Below are positions 8,183 to 18,306 of a stretch of 60,625 nt of DNA, piece after piece (position 1 is the stretch's first letter; every line of letters starts with the position of its first letter). The translations under genes were made by a program, and so were the position numbers. Source of the DNA: CAZSHG01 sp964606695 [NCBI: uncultured bacterium] (GTDB lineage: Bacteria; UBP14; UBA6098); the NCBI GenBank assembly GCA_964606695.1, contig CAZSHG010000019.1, positions 1-60,625 on the forward strand, in the 5' to 3' direction. Under the pieces are notes generated by a model, which was not told the DNA's origin, ran no database searches, and saw nothing but the letters and a program-made list of their open reading frames with translations.

Positions 8183-11173
8183 CTATGCATATACCTTCGC
8201 GATACTTCCCTCGCCGGGCGTTTTCGTCACTTCGATCACCTGGTCGAATTCTTCTTTGAAACGCTCCAGATGAGTTATTGTCAATATCAGGTCGAATTCT
8301 TCCTCGATTGCGCGCAGGGCTTCGGCAAGGAGCGCCAGCCCCTCGTCGTCCTGGGTGCCGAAACCCTCGTCGATGATCAGGGTGGAAATTCCGCCGCCAC
8401 CACGCGCCAGGAACCGGGACAAAGCGACCCGCAGTGCGAAATCCAGCCGGAAAGCCTCCCCGCCGGAGAAATTTTCGTAACCGCTTTCGCCGGTGGGCGT
8501 GGTGATATGGACTTCGAGCGTATCGTTGTCCTTCTCGCCTTTGCTCGTGTTGAGTTTTAGCGACATCTCGTCGCCAGTGAGAAGCGACAACAGGCGGTCG
8601 GCCTCACGTTCGATTTCAGGGAGTGCGTTGGCAATTACGAATGCCGGAACACCGTTTTTTCCCATTGCTTCGCCAAGAAGCCGGTGGAGACGGGCTTCCG
8701 AGTCGAATTTCTTCTTTTCCGATTTCGCGGAGGATTTTTGAGTTTTCAGCTTTTCCAACGTTTCAACGCGAGCTTTCGCCTGCGAAAACTCTACCGCCGC
8801 CGCGCGATGCCGTTCGGAAGCTTCACAATAAATATCTTCGGCCTTCTCTAACTCCTCAGCCAAACTTTCTATTGACGGCAAACCGTCTCGTTTCTCCTCG
8901 ATTCGGGTGCGATAACTCGCGACCTTTTCTTCGATGTCGGCGAGTTTCTCCTGGTGCATTTCGATACGGTTCGCAAGTTCCTCATCGTCCTTACGTGCGG
9001 CCTTGAGTGCGATGTATTCCTCCTCGAACTTGCCACACACCTTAATTTCGTTCTCGGTTTGATTGAGTTGCTCCGAATCGAATATGATTGAATCGAGTTC
9101 TTTCTGCAAACTTTCCAACCGTGTTTTTTTATCGGCGATTTCCTCTCCCGATTCGAGCTTTATGTTTAACTTCTCGATTTCCTTTTCGATGCCCAGTGCA
9201 CGGTCTTTCAGGTCAGCCTTTTTCTCCTTCTCTTCAGCAATCCGTTTCACCTGGAATTCGCTGTCAGACAGTTTCTCAACACGTTTTCGGGCGGTTTCGT
9301 ATAACTCGTCGGGGATTTTTTTAGCGTCGAGTTTTTCCTGCATCCGCGCAATTTCCATGCGCACCTCGGTTGCGAAATCTTCTTCGTTCAGTCGTTTCTC
9401 CAGCTCCGTGATCTCTCTTTGAAGACTCTCATATTGCGCTTTTAGCGCTATCGCGTTTTCGATGCGGCTCTTAGATTCGGCGCGTTTTTCGGTCAGTTTT
9501 TCCAGGTTTTTTATTTCAGCATCCAACTCTCGATATTGATTGCGAAGCCCCTTTCTTCTGCTTTCGAGTGATTTCACCTCACTTCCGATTTCGGCCAGTC
9601 GTTTCTCTTTAACTTCAATTTCAATATGTATATCGTCGATCACCTTTTCGCGATGAGCCTCGTCCAGCGACTGGCCGCAAAGCGGACAATTGGAGGACTG
9701 CCCTTTTTTAAGCAAGGCAATTTTCTCCTTTTCTTCCACAATGATGTTTTCAATTTGCCCGACTTCGGCACTTAGCGATTCTATTCGGGCGTTTGCAACT
9801 GTTCCCTCTTCTTTCAATGCATCCCGTTTTTCACGGAGTTTGGGGAGTTTTTCGAGTTCACTCCCGATTTGCATAAGCTCATTTTCGAGTCGCCCGACAT
9901 CCTCTAATTTCATTTGTGATAATGTATTACGCTTCTCTTTCAGCGTCGAATCGATCGCTGTTTTCTGTTTCTCAATTTCGACATTCAACGCGTCGATTCT
10001 TTTCGCTATCGCGCCGGCTTCTTCGCGCGATTTCTCAAGGCTATCGAACGCTTTTCTGGCATCGAGAAGTTCCGCGTAACGCTTTCGGATAGCTTCTTCC
10101 TGGGACAAGAACTTATCTATATCGGCTATCTGGCCGGCGATCCCTTTACGCGATTCCCTCAGCCGACCGATCTCCATCTCGATATCTTTTCGCCACCGCT
10201 CGATTTCCGATTCGATATTCGAGATTTCGCCCAGAAGTTCTAATTTGCGCGATTTAGCGGCATTTAGCTTCTCGCGTTCTTCGCGGAGTTTTTGCAGTTT
10301 CTCCCAACCGGCTTCGATTTCATCGGCGCGGTCTATAAGTTTTTTCAACGCGACCCGTCGGTTCCGCGCCTCCTCGATAACCGCCTTCGTCTCCGCGATA
10401 TCCCGATTTGCCGCCCTTTCACGCTCTTCGAGGAATTTTATTTCGTTTATCACACCATCTATTGCAGATTTTCTTTCGCGGATCTCAGCGAGGGTTTTAT
10501 TCGCCTCTTTTTCCTCCTCCACAGCTTTCTGGACTTCTGTTTCAGCGGTTTTTAATTGAGAGGGCGCGTCGGTGAGTTCGGTTAATTGTTCATCAAACCG
10601 TTCGATTTCGGAGGTCTTCATATCGGCGCGCGTCTCGAAGTCGCGCATTCTACTTCGAGCCAGGGAGGCGATTTTCTCACAAATCGAAAGCCCCAGAACT
10701 TCAGAAAGGAACTGCTTGCGTTCGGCGGGGGTCATGGTGGAGAAGCGGTCGGATTTGCCCTGCAAGATTACGCTTGCGTTGATAGTAGTATCGTAATTCA
10801 GGCGTAGGTTATTGTCGATCCAGCCCGAGACGTTGCGGACACCCTCGGTTATAATCTCCTCGCCGTCATCGACGTGAAATAATCGTGCTTTCGTGCTTCC
10901 CGACGCTTTCACTTCGCGCTCGATTCGGTATAACTGGCCGTCCGCTTCGAATGTCAGTTCGACTACGGCTGAATCCGCGCCGCGTCTTACCAGATCGCCA
11001 TTTTTGGGCACCTGCGACTTGCCGTAAAGCGCCCACAACATCGCGGTAATGATAGTCGATTTTCCCGCGCCATTCTGCCCAATGATACAGGCACGTCGCA
11101 GACCTCGGAAGTCGATGGTTTCCGGGCCACGGTAACTACGAAAATCGGTCAATGTCAGTTCCAGCGGGATCAT
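8183..11173 (-). CDS. sbcC: SbcC/Rad50-type ATPase of the SbcCD nuclease
   Basis: 996 residues with the SMC/Rad50 plan. The N-terminal ATPase half has Walker A GQNGAGKST (residues 32-40). Long heptad coiled coils follow. The zinc hook CPLCG lies near the centre (around residue 495). The C-terminal half has the signature motif FSGGEAFRLDFALR and Walker B LIIDEGFGTQD. With SbcD it tethers and opens DNA hairpins and processes double-strand breaks. Its ATG overlaps the sbcD stop by 4 bp. The normal pairing and complete motifs argue that it is functional. Confidence 0.95.
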   Translation of the reverse strand: MIPLELTLTDFRSYRGPETIDFRGLRRACIIGQNGAGKSTIITAMLWALYGKSQVPKNGDLVRRGADSAVVELTFEADGQLYRIEREVKASGSTKARLFHVDDGEEIITEGVRNVSGWIDNNLRLNYDTTINASVILQGKSDRFSTMTPAERKQFLSEVLGLSICEKIASLARSRMRDFETRADMKTSEIERFDEQLTELTDAPSQLKTAETEVQKAVEEEKEANKTLAEIRERKSAIDGVINEIKFLEERERAANRDIAETKAVIEEARNRRVALKKLIDRADEIEAGWEKLQKLREEREKLNAAKSRKLELLGEISNIESEIERWRKDIEMEIGRLRESRKGIAGQIADIDKFLSQEEAIRKRYAELLDARKAFDSLEKSREEAGAIAKRIDALNVEIEKQKTAIDSTLKEKRNTLSQMKLEDVGRLENELMQIGSELEKLPKLREKRDALKEEGTVANARIESLSAEVGQIENIIVEEKEKIALLKKGQSSNCPLCGQSLDEAHREKVIDDIHIEIEVKEKRLAEIGSEVKSLESRRKGLRNQYRELDAEIKNLEKLTEKRAESKSRIENAIALKAQYESLQREITELEKRLNEEDFATEVRMEIARMQEKLDAKKIPDELYETARKRVEKLSDSEFQVKRIAEEKEKKADLKDRALGIEKEIEKLNIKLESGEEIADKKTRLESLQKELDSIIFDSEQLNQTENEIKVCGKFEEEYIALKAARKDDEELANRIEMHQEKLADIEEKVASYRTRIEEKRDGLPSIESLAEELEKAEDIYCEASERHRAAAVEFSQAKARVETLEKLKTQKSSAKSEKKKFDSEARLHRLLGEAMGKNGVPAFVIANALPEIEREADRLLSLLTGDEMSLKLNTSKGEKDNDTLEVHITTPTGESGYENFSGGEAFRLDFALRVALSRFLARGGGGISTLIIDEGFGTQDDEGLALLAEALRAIEEEFDLILTITHLERFKEEFDQVIEVTKTPGEGSIAKVYA

Positions 11174-12360
11174 CCGCGAATCTCCTCCGCGAGCGACTTT
11201 GCCAGCTCGATTAGTTCTTCTTTATGTTGTTTCAGTTTCTCGTTCTGGTCGATGAACTCGCCCAGAGCTTCCAGAGGCGAGTATTTGCGTAATTTCGTCG
11301 GCGTTCGTTCCTCGGACAATTCGATACGGGAAACTCTCATGTAGAAGACTTCGGGAAATTTCGGGCGGAGATGACGTGCGTCGAAAGCACGATCGCCCTG
11401 CATCTGCGTGACGGTTAGTCGGATAATCGCGCCTTCCAGGTCTTCGTTGGCAAGTTTAATTGCGGCAGTTTCCACCGGATCGGACATACCGGACAGGTTC
11501 ATTTCGATGTCGATAAATTTCCGAGCGGGAGTCTGGACGAATTTCCACATCGCCTTTTCATGTAAATCGACTAATACAGCGCCTTTTGCGATGTTCGCCT
11601 CGGTGAAATCGGTGCGTTCGATGCTCCCTGAATAGACCGCTGGTGGGTCGTCCCAGACCTGCTGGTGCCGATGGATATGCCCCAGCGCGACGTAATCGAA
11701 GGGCGTTATTGCAAGAGTTTCCGCGCGGCAAATCGGTTCGCCGCGCATTTTTGTTATCGTTAATCCGCGGACGTTGGCCGTCCACAGATGCCCTGCGAGA
11801 ATAGCATGTGAATCAGTAGGAATACGCTCCGCGAGCCTATCCACGGTCTCGCCAATGAAGGCGTCCCAGATTTCCGGCGACGGTGTCTCGCGTTTGCCGA
11901 TGTAGCTCCCATCGACCAATTCGCGCCGAAGTGGCCAGGGAATCCCCGCCACAGCGAGTTTACCGGATTTCGTTTCGACCATTACGACGTCCGGCTCGGT
12001 AATATGGTGAAACTTCTCTATGCCCAATGTCGCGATATGTGTTAACGGCGAGGCTTTACCGGGGATTACCGGGCGTTCGTGGTTGCCCTCGACACAGAAG
12101 ATATGCATGTCAATTTTTGCCAATCTCGCGATAAATTCGGCGAAGACGTCCTCTTCGGCGGCGTTCGGTGAGCGGCCATGATAGATGTCGCCCACTATAA
12201 CCGCCGCATCGACTGCCTTGCGTTCGGCGAGATCGGCAAGGAACATCAAAGATTTGCGCTGGTCGTCGAGGCGCGTGTTTATCGACCTCTCAGGATCGAA
12301 ACGCCCGTAACGCCGGTCGCCGATATGTAAATCTGCCGTATGTAGAATCCTGACGCCCAT
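11170..12360 (-). CDS. sbcD: SbcD/Mre11-type exonuclease subunit
   Basis: 396 residues. The metallophosphoesterase motifs occur in order: DLHIG (about residues 10-14), VGDIYH, GNHER, GHLW and GHIHRHQ, giving the two-metal centre of Mre11 nucleases. The C-terminal part supplies the capping domain and the helix that binds SbcC coiled coils. It is first in a two-gene operon and overlaps sbcC by 4 bp. The protein is the nuclease part of a break-processing and hairpin-opening complex. Confidence 0.95.
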   Translation of the reverse strand: MGVRILHTADLHIGDRRYGRFDPERSINTRLDDQRKSLMFLADLAERKAVDAAVIVGDIYHGRSPNAAEEDVFAEFIARLAKIDMHIFCVEGNHERPVIPGKASPLTHIATLGIEKFHHITEPDVVMVETKSGKLAVAGIPWPLRRELVDGSYIGKRETPSPEIWDAFIGETVDRLAERIPTDSHAILAGHLWTANVRGLTITKMRGEPICRAETLAITPFDYVALGHIHRHQQVWDDPPAVYSGSIERTDFTEANIAKGAVLVDLHEKAMWKFVQTPARKFIDIEMNLSGMSDPVETAAIKLANEDLEGAIIRLTVTQMQGDRAFDARHLRPKFPEVFYMRVSRIELSEERTPTKLRKYSPLEALGEFIDQNEKLKQHKEELIELAKSLAEEIRG

Positions 12361-13010
12361 TTACTCGAACAAAATAAACTCGAAAAGGAAATTGCGCAAG
12401 GATTCGATTTATAAGATCATTTTAATCTGCCAATTATGGGTCGTTAAAACGAACTCGTTGTCATTCTTATGGCCGGACTGGTGTCCATTCGGAAAAACGG
12501 AAGTCCGCGTTTTATCGTAAATTTCTGGATTCCCGATCAAGTCGGGAATGACAGATTGTCAAATTTTTCGGGGAATTTAATAAAAAAAATTGAATAGCAA
12601 TTTAATGCCCCAAAATCGCCCTTTTTGCCAATGAAAGATGTTTATCGACGTGATTTTTTCGCCCAAATGGCATTTTAGTTGACCACCGACCATTTTGACT
12701 TGACCAAACGCAAATCATAACGGCAATTATAAATACTTGTCAAGTATATATTGGGCGATGTTGTGACCGGCGGCGCAATTTCTCCGGGTAATACTTAAAA
12801 ACGTCTATACTGTAAGATGTCGAGAGGAAAGTAGAAAACCCGATTACAATTAAAAGCCCGGAGAAATCGGGACTCCGGGACGATGATGCAAAAAAGCTCT
12901 GTGTTCCATCGAACATTTTTCGGAAACTGAGGAAATCGGGCAAAAAAGGAACCCGGAGTCCGCGCCCGAATAGGGCGTGCGCCGCCGGAATCGTCGGTTA
13001 AAGTGAAATC
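12361..13010. other. 650-bp gene-free stretch between sbcD and the Cys-rich gene
   Basis: No credible gene is seen. It contains the GTCATT/AATGAC palindromic element listed separately, an AT-rich patch around 12580-12600, and a small open frame on the minus strand (12740-12943) with no ribosome site or recognisable sequence. The promoter of sbcDC must be at its left end, but no clear -35/-10 pair was found. Confidence 0.6.
12460..12552. repeat. Palindromic intergenic element, GTCATT...AATGAC class
   Basis: Bounded by GTCATTC at the left and GAATGAC at the right, 93 bp, with an internal short inverted repeat (CCCGAtcaagTCGGG). The same outer ends bracket elements at 20376-20456, 25156-25240 and 31485-31563. 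Sequences of this style are dispersed in many bacterial genomes and usually behave as non-autonomous repeats. Confidence 0.6.
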
Positions 13011-13208
13011 CTATTTTCCTCGCGAACGCATATATCGTTCGACTGTGCGGTCGTAGGTCGCCTCGGTGACGTTGTCGAAATAACAGGCGGGAAGTTCGCC
13101 ACGTTTACGGTGATAGGCGACGCATTCGCAACAATATCCCTTTTTCGAGCAGGGATAGGTGCAGTTGCACATCTCCATATTGGCTTTAAAGTTCGAACAC
13201 TCAGGCAT
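13011..13208 (-). CDS. Cys-rich small protein, DUF6485-like
   Basis: 65 residues with eight cysteines arranged as C-N-C-x-C, C-x(5)-CC-x-C and a later ACYF, followed by a [10 protein letters not shown] helix. This matches my memory of the DUF6485 family, small metal- or cluster-binding proteins of unknown role. The ATG overlaps the TAA of the preceding iorB-like gene by one base, so translation is almost certainly coupled. That suggests a partner role to the oxidoreductase subunit, for example an iron-sulfur or zinc accessory, which is inference. Confidence 0.65.
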   Translation of the reverse strand: MPECSNFKANMEMCNCTYPCSKKGYCCECVAYHRKRGELPACYFDNVTEATYDRTVERYMRSRGK

Positions 13209-13789
13209 TATGACACAGCCTCCTTACCAAGCTGGAAGGCTTTCATGTTGACCTCGATGAACTTCGGTGGAACGCGGTTTTCGATAGCCTTTTTCCAGAG
13301 ACCGTCATCGAAGGGAAGGTAGTTACTCAACGCGCCGAGTAATGTTACGTTGACGGCTCGGATTGTTCCGGCCTCTTTAGCGAGTTTCGCGCCATCGACC
13401 ATCACGGCGGTGTCGGAAATCTTTTTGATTCTGTCCCATACGTCTTCCGGGTAATCCATCAAACCCGCGGCGACCGGCGCCGGGGGAATTTCCTGATTAT
13501 TCACGACAACCATGCCGCCCGGTTTGAGTGCTTTGATGTGGCGTAGGGCTTCCATTTTCTCGAATGCGAGGATGACGTCGGCTTCGGCGTCCGCGATTAA
13601 CGGCGAATGCACCTGCGGGCCGAATTTAACATGGCCGACCACGCTTCCGCCGCGTTGCGCCATGCCGTGGACTTCGCTCTTCTTGACATCCGATCCGGAG
13701 AGGCGCGCGACCTCGCTGAGAACCTCGCTTGCTAACAGAATCCCCTGCCCACCGACTCCGGTTATAAATACGCTGAATACTCCTTCCAT
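13208..13789 (-). CDS. iorB: Indolepyruvate oxidoreductase beta-type (2-oxoacid:ferredoxin oxidoreductase gamma domain) subunit
   Basis: 193 residues with the signature [19 protein letters not shown] at the N-terminus and [18 protein letters not shown], both typical of the catalytic gamma-domain subunit (IorB/PorG/KorC). The domain binds CoA-side or partner surfaces in pyruvate- and indolepyruvate:ferredoxin oxidoreductases. An alpha subunit with the thiamine diphosphate and ferredoxin domains (iorA) is normally adjacent and is missing here. Length and the LMDYPEDVW segment fit IorB best. RBS AAAGGAAG precedes the ATG. Either iorA lies elsewhere or the subunit serves another oxidoreductase. 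Confidence 0.85.
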   Translation of the reverse strand: MEGVFSVFITGVGGQGILLASEVLSEVARLSGSDVKKSEVHGMAQRGGSVVGHVKFGPQVHSPLIADAEADVILAFEKMEALRHIKALKPGGMVVVNNQEIPPAPVAAGLMDYPEDVWDRIKKISDTAVMVDGAKLAKEAGTIRAVNVTLLGALSNYLPFDDGLWKKAIENRVPPKFIEVNMKAFQLGKEAVS

Positions 13790-13820
13790 AACTTCCTTTC
13801 TATAGAAAATCTATTAATAA

Positions 13821-16652
13821 CTACTTGATGTAAACCAGTTTACCAGACGCCGACAGTCCGTTCGCTTCTACGCGATAAAGGTAAGTTCCTGTCGGCAATT
13901 TCTCGCCGTCGGCTGTTTTAGCGTCCCATCGGAGGAAATTAGTGCCTTTCGCCGCCGGAGTTAATGAGAATTCACGGATGATGTGGCCGGAAATATCGTA
14001 AACCTCCACGTTGACCGGCATTTCATTCGGCACCGCGAAACAAATCGTTACGAGGTCGTTGAACGGATTCGGGAAAGCGGGCAGTAATTCGAGTTTTGCG
14101 GGCGTCCATGACAAACCGGATTCGTCAACGCCTGCAGAGACGTCGCCCCAATTCATTACACGTTCAATAAAGAGGTAGCGCAGACTATCCGGCATCGCTT
14201 CGATACCGAATTCGAGCATAATCGACCGCCAGCCGGACGCGTCGCTCATGCGAATGCCGCAGACTGAATCCGTCGCGCCGGCGAAATCGTAGAAGAAAAT
14301 CGGGACCCCGTCGCCTGTGGTGCTACAACTGCCGAATTTGCGGTTGCCTGCACCCCCTCCGCCGAATACTATATTCATGTGGAAGTAGCCGTCGCTGATG
14401 GTGTCACCGTCGTAACCTGTAACGTTCATCCCGAAACTGATCGCCATCGAATCTTCCTCGTGCACCGCACCGAAATTGTCCTCAAGCCAGATTGCTGAGC
14501 ACTGTTCCGGCACATCCTGGCCGCTGAGAAGTAGTATTCTGCCGTCGGCTGGTTCCGTGAGCCATGTTTCAAGGTCGTTTTCGAGAGTAGTTGTCATATG
14601 CGGATAGCTGTCATCCTTGCCGCCGCTATAGATTATCGCGCGATGTTTACGCATCCGGGTGAGATCGAATCCCTCGATTGGGATTTCCACAACATCATAG
14701 ATATACTGCCCCATATCGAAAGCCTCGGCGATTTTGCCAATTATCGTAGCATTTGTGTCCTGGGAGGCTATCACGATTTCGGGGTAACCCACCATAAGCG
14801 TGCATTGTTCGATAAACGTATAATTCTGCGCCCCCCTCAATTTCGCTTCGAAAACGACATAATGGCCGTATGTTGAATCTACATCCATCCGGAAAGTAAC
14901 CGGATCAGAATTACTGCCGTTCATCCCTATGGGAATATCGCCAACATAACCATTATCGTCGATTATCTCGACCAGCGGATCGACGCATGATATATAAAGC
15001 GTGCAATTCTCGGCATCTGCCCAAATCGGATCGTCGGTATTAGAGAAATACATATATAACTCGACGTCCTCCCCTGGATCGAACCTGCCGTCTCCTCCGT
15101 CATCGAGGGCGATTATACTATCGAGCTCAATAACAGGGAAGATACCTGCGCCCAGAGCACGATAGACATCGACTCTACCGGTTCCCAATAGCGACCCCGG
15201 TTCGAAACTGGGATTGACGTCGTAAATATAAACCGCATTCTCGAGTAGCCTTCTTCTGACCCACTCGTTTGAACTGTCCGGGTGAAAACTCAACAGTAGT
15301 CCCGCGGCACCGGCCACGACCGGCGAGGCCATACTGGTTCCCTGGAAATCTGCGTAACCCTCGGCGAATTCGTGCGAAAAGCCTTCATCGCAGGGCGGAG
15401 GCGGAGTCATATAATATCGAGGGACGGTAGCTCCTATATCGATCCCGGGCGAGGAGATATCCACTGTGGTATGGAAATTCGAGAAATAGGTTTTATGATC
15501 GTATTGGTCGGTCGCGGCGACATTGATAACTTCGGGATACGCCGACGGATAATGTATCGAATCGTTGTTGTCGTTGCCGGCGGCTGAGGTTATAACCGCC
15601 CCCCACATATTTACGGCCGAATCGATCATAGCGTGCACGAAATGCGACGAGTCGTTGCCGCCGTAGCTGAAATTGAATATTCGGCAACCCTTGTTGAGAC
15701 CGTAGGGAAGCGCCTGCACGACCGCATCGTTTTGGTTATAGCCCATACAAGTTCTTGAATAATATCCAGCGCGGAGACACATGATTTGAGTATCCCAGGT
15801 CATTCCAGCTATCCCGATACCGTTATTGCCCTCGGCGGTCATAGTGCCGGTGCAATGTGTGCCGTGACCGTTATATAGAAAATCGGCGGGATCGTTATCT
15901 GGAAGATAGCCATCCTCGTGGATACTGTCTGGATTAGTAGGATGGCGATATGCGTCCATCCATGCGCCGTCAACCCAGTCGTAACCGATAAAATCGTCAA
16001 TATAACCATTGCCGTCGTTATCTATCGAATCAATATCGTCCTCATCGAAACCGACGCCGGGTATGAATGTAACGCTATCGCCGTCCGCATCCTCGCCCAT
16101 ATTCTGCCATATTCGATTGCCTAAATCGGGATGCAGATAATCCACGCCGGAATCGACCGCGGAGAGTATTACTTCCGGGCGACCCGTTGTGAAATCCCAC
16201 ACGCGATGCGCGTTCGTCTTGCGGACATACCATTGATGTCCGCTGTAATAAGGATCGTCAGGTGTAAGTTCGAGTTTTTTGCGATAATTCGGCTCGACAT
16301 AGGTCACGCCTTGCAGTCCCGAAAGCCTATCCACCGCGGTCGGGACGTCGGTAACGTCGGGGTCGAATGTCAAAATGAACCATCTTTCAGTCCATCGCCA
16401 GCGGTTGCGGTATTTGGGATTCGGGGCGATAGGAATTATCTGACGCCAGCCGGTGATTTTAAGTTCGTGGCAAGCGACATCGATATCGTTCCAGCCGGTT
16501 GTAACATAACCGTCCTGATCGACAAACGGCGTTCCGGTGCCGTTATCAAGGATCTCGATCATTACCATTCCTGGCGCCCATCTTTCGGGATTATCGGCAG
16601 AAAAAGCTATTGTAAGTGCAAGCAATGCAATAACAACGAGATAATTCTTCAT
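13821..16652 (-). CDS. Secreted subtilisin-like (S8) serine protease with C-terminal sorting domain
   Basis: The frame is open further upstream, but the ATG at 16652 starts a clear signal peptide (KNYLVVIALLALTIAFSA) and has an AGGAAA site, giving 943 residues. After a propeptide-like region, the catalytic triad is Asp167 (AVDSGVDYLHPDL), His263 (NGHGTHCTG) and Ser440 (GTSMASPVVAGAAG). A later domain (about 640-800) resembles a glutamine-amidotransferase-like Rossmann fold without obvious catalytic Cys. The last about 80 residues carry FPNPFNDLVTI and end in KLVYIK, the FlgD-like/type IX-type sorting signal. It likely works outside the cell on proteins. No immunity or partner gene is near. 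Confidence 0.9.
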   Translation of the reverse strand: MKNYLVVIALLALTIAFSADNPERWAPGMVMIEILDNGTGTPFVDQDGYVTTGWNDIDVACHELKITGWRQIIPIAPNPKYRNRWRWTERWFILTFDPDVTDVPTAVDRLSGLQGVTYVEPNYRKKLELTPDDPYYSGHQWYVRKTNAHRVWDFTTGRPEVILSAVDSGVDYLHPDLGNRIWQNMGEDADGDSVTFIPGVGFDEDDIDSIDNDGNGYIDDFIGYDWVDGAWMDAYRHPTNPDSIHEDGYLPDNDPADFLYNGHGTHCTGTMTAEGNNGIGIAGMTWDTQIMCLRAGYYSRTCMGYNQNDAVVQALPYGLNKGCRIFNFSYGGNDSSHFVHAMIDSAVNMWGAVITSAAGNDNNDSIHYPSAYPEVINVAATDQYDHKTYFSNFHTTVDISSPGIDIGATVPRYYMTPPPPCDEGFSHEFAEGYADFQGTSMASPVVAGAAGLLLSFHPDSSNEWVRRRLLENAVYIYDVNPSFEPGSLLGTGRVDVYRALGAGIFPVIELDSIIALDDGGDGRFDPGEDVELYMYFSNTDDPIWADAENCTLYISCVDPLVEIIDDNGYVGDIPIGMNGSNSDPVTFRMDVDSTYGHYVVFEAKLRGAQNYTFIEQCTLMVGYPEIVIASQDTNATIIGKIAEAFDMGQYIYDVVEIPIEGFDLTRMRKHRAIIYSGGKDDSYPHMTTTLENDLETWLTEPADGRILLLSGQDVPEQCSAIWLEDNFGAVHEEDSMAISFGMNVTGYDGDTISDGYFHMNIVFGGGGAGNRKFGSCSTTGDGVPIFFYDFAGATDSVCGIRMSDASGWRSIMLEFGIEAMPDSLRYLFIERVMNWGDVSAGVDESGLSWTPAKLELLPAFPNPFNDLVTICFAVPNEMPVNVEVYDISGHIIREFSLTPAAKGTNFLRWDAKTADGEKLPTGTYLYRVEANGLSASGKLVYIK

Positions 16653-17035
16653 ATTTCCTATCCTATTAATTAAGGCTTTCAGATAAATCGATGGAATATA
16701 CCTATCTAATTTAGCTTTGTCAAATATTAATAGGTCACTTGAGGAAAGGATAGCATTAAAGGATACTGCCCCTATTTCCCGCCTGTCACGGTTCTTGCTA
16801 TAGATTAATCCTGAATTTCCCTGATTTTCCACAGGCAAGAACCGCGCCAGGCTACGTGCCGGCGGCTGTCACGCCGTTTGCTACGTTATTCCCTAATTTA
16901 GAACTTTTCCATTTTAAGCAAACGTCGCGCCAGCGCTTGTGCCCCACGTGGCCACCTTTATATTCGGATTATTCGATCTCGAGTTAAGATGGCGAATACG
17001 AGATTAGCGTCTATGTGATGTAGAATTCGGATACC
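16653..17035. other. 383-bp gene-free stretch with a long inverted repeat
   Basis: No gene is seen. The main feature is the inverted repeat at 16781-16852, listed separately. The rest holds GC-rich hairpin-like text (for example GGCGGctgtcaCGCCG near 16861-16876) but no poly-T terminator. Confidence 0.55.
16781..16852. repeat. Inverted repeat around GGTTCTTGC / GCAAGAACC
   Basis: Left arm GCCTGtcaCGGTTCTTGC (16781-16798) and right arm GCAAGAACCGcgcCAGGC (16835-16852) pair over 10 perfect plus 5 further bases, around a 36-base loop. It lies upstream of the protease gene. It could be a dispersed palindromic element or an operator-scale structure; no T-run follows either arm, so it is not a standard terminator. 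Confidence 0.55.
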
Positions 17036-18088
17036 TTACGGCCCGACTTCGATTCTGCCGTTCTCCGAGGAGAGAAACCAGTAGCCTCTGCCCGGATACA
17101 GGGTGTCTGCGATGAAATAATCCGCGCCGTCCCATCCGAAAAGGGGCGGAACAAGAAGGCCGGGCGGGTCGGTGGTGATATCGTGGGAAGGTATCGGGTG
17201 ATCGACCGCGCCGATGAGGTTCCAGCCTCGGTAGAGGGTGTCGGAATAGCTGGACAGGCCGTTTCCTACCGCTATTGTATCCGTATCCGTTCCCAAAACC
17301 CAGTAACCCTTTTTCCCGAGAATAGAGTCCGGTGCGAAGTAATCGGAAGTCGTATTATCATAACCAAAAATGGACGATCCGAAAGAACCTGCGACTTCTG
17401 GAACAGTCGAAGGTATCGAAACGAGATTCCAACCGCGTTCGATAATATTCGAGAAAATTGTGAAATGGGAAACGTCGAGGATGTAGAGGCCAGAATCAAG
17501 AAACGCAACATACGCGAAAGAATCAGAAATGAAAATGCTTTTTACCGAGTCATCTACATCGTAATAACCCACTTCTAAAGGAGAGGAAGGGGATGAAACA
17601 TCGATGATGCGAAAACCATTAAGGAAATTAGCGATGAAAGCGTATGAGCCTGAAACATAAACGTTGTAGACATTACCTACTGGATCATAAAATCCAATTT
17701 CGGTTGGCGTTGAGGGTGTGGAAACATCTAATATCCGTAGGCCTTCGCCGTGATTTGCTACATAAGCGATGGAACCGGAAACACTAACGTCATAAACATC
17801 GCTTCCGATGCAACAGAAACTGACTTCGGAAGGTGTGGAAGGATCGGAAACATCGATAATACGAAGACCATCGACCCAATCCGCGATATAAGCATAGGAG
17901 TCTGAGACATCGACTTTCAATGCGTAGCCACCGGTGTCGAGGGATCCAACCTCGGTGGGCGAAATAGGAACCGATACGTCTATTATATGTAAACCTTCGG
18001 TGTAGTTTGCAATATACGCATAATCGTCGGATACATAAACGTCACGACACCCCGCCGGGGTAATGCAGGAGCCAATCTCCTCGGTTGC
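17036..18088 (-). pseudogene. LVIVD-repeat beta-propeller / GWNL-repeat secreted protein, 5'-truncated
   Basis: The frame is open from a TAA at 18091-18089 down to the stop at 17036. LVIVD-type repeats (pattern VxVSGSYAYIANxxxGLRIIDVSxPxxPxEVG) already run from the first codons, so the repeat domain begins without any ATG or signal peptide. The only possible starts are internal alternative codons (for example TTG at 17920) in the middle of a repeat. The C-terminus has two GWNLVSIP/GYW modules and ends at EVGP, without the sorting domain seen in neighbours. It looks like the remnant of a larger exported protein whose 5' end has been lost. If real translation occurs it would be cytoplasmic. Confidence 0.6.
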
Positions 18089-18192
18089 TTATTCTAAATG
18101 CTATTATAATTATGCTCATATAGCGGAAGAATGTCAAGGGGAGAATGGGGTCGCCGAGGTTGCTGGTATGGAAGAAGGAAATGGAAGATTAA

Positions 18193-18306
18193 GAGGAGTT
18201 GCTCGAAGACATCGAGGACCTGGCGATAATCGCGGAACGGCGGGACGAACCGACAATTCCCTTCGAGGAATTGAAGAAGCGATTAAAGGCCGATGGCGTC
18301 TTATAA
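18193..18306 (+). pseudogene. Remnant of an antitoxin gene (3' part only)
   Basis: The frame encodes EELLEDIEDLAIIAERRDEP and then TIPFEELKKRLKADGVL, the familiar C-terminal tail of Phd/RelB-like antitoxins, and ends by overlapping the toxin start at 18293. An in-frame TAA at 18190 cuts it from its upstream part, where a few antitoxin-like residues (VWKKEMED) can still be read. The DNA-binding N-terminal domain is not visible. It appears to be a decayed partner of the toxin downstream. Confidence 0.6.

Noticed and set aside
12731-12765. TTGACA followed by TATAATT on the minus strand near 12735-12755 as a promoter
   Set aside because: The two boxes are only six bases apart, far too close for a sigma70 promoter.
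12740-12943. Short minus-strand open frame in the sbcD / Cys-rich gap
   Set aside because: No ribosome site, no recognisable sequence, and surroundings are repeat-like.
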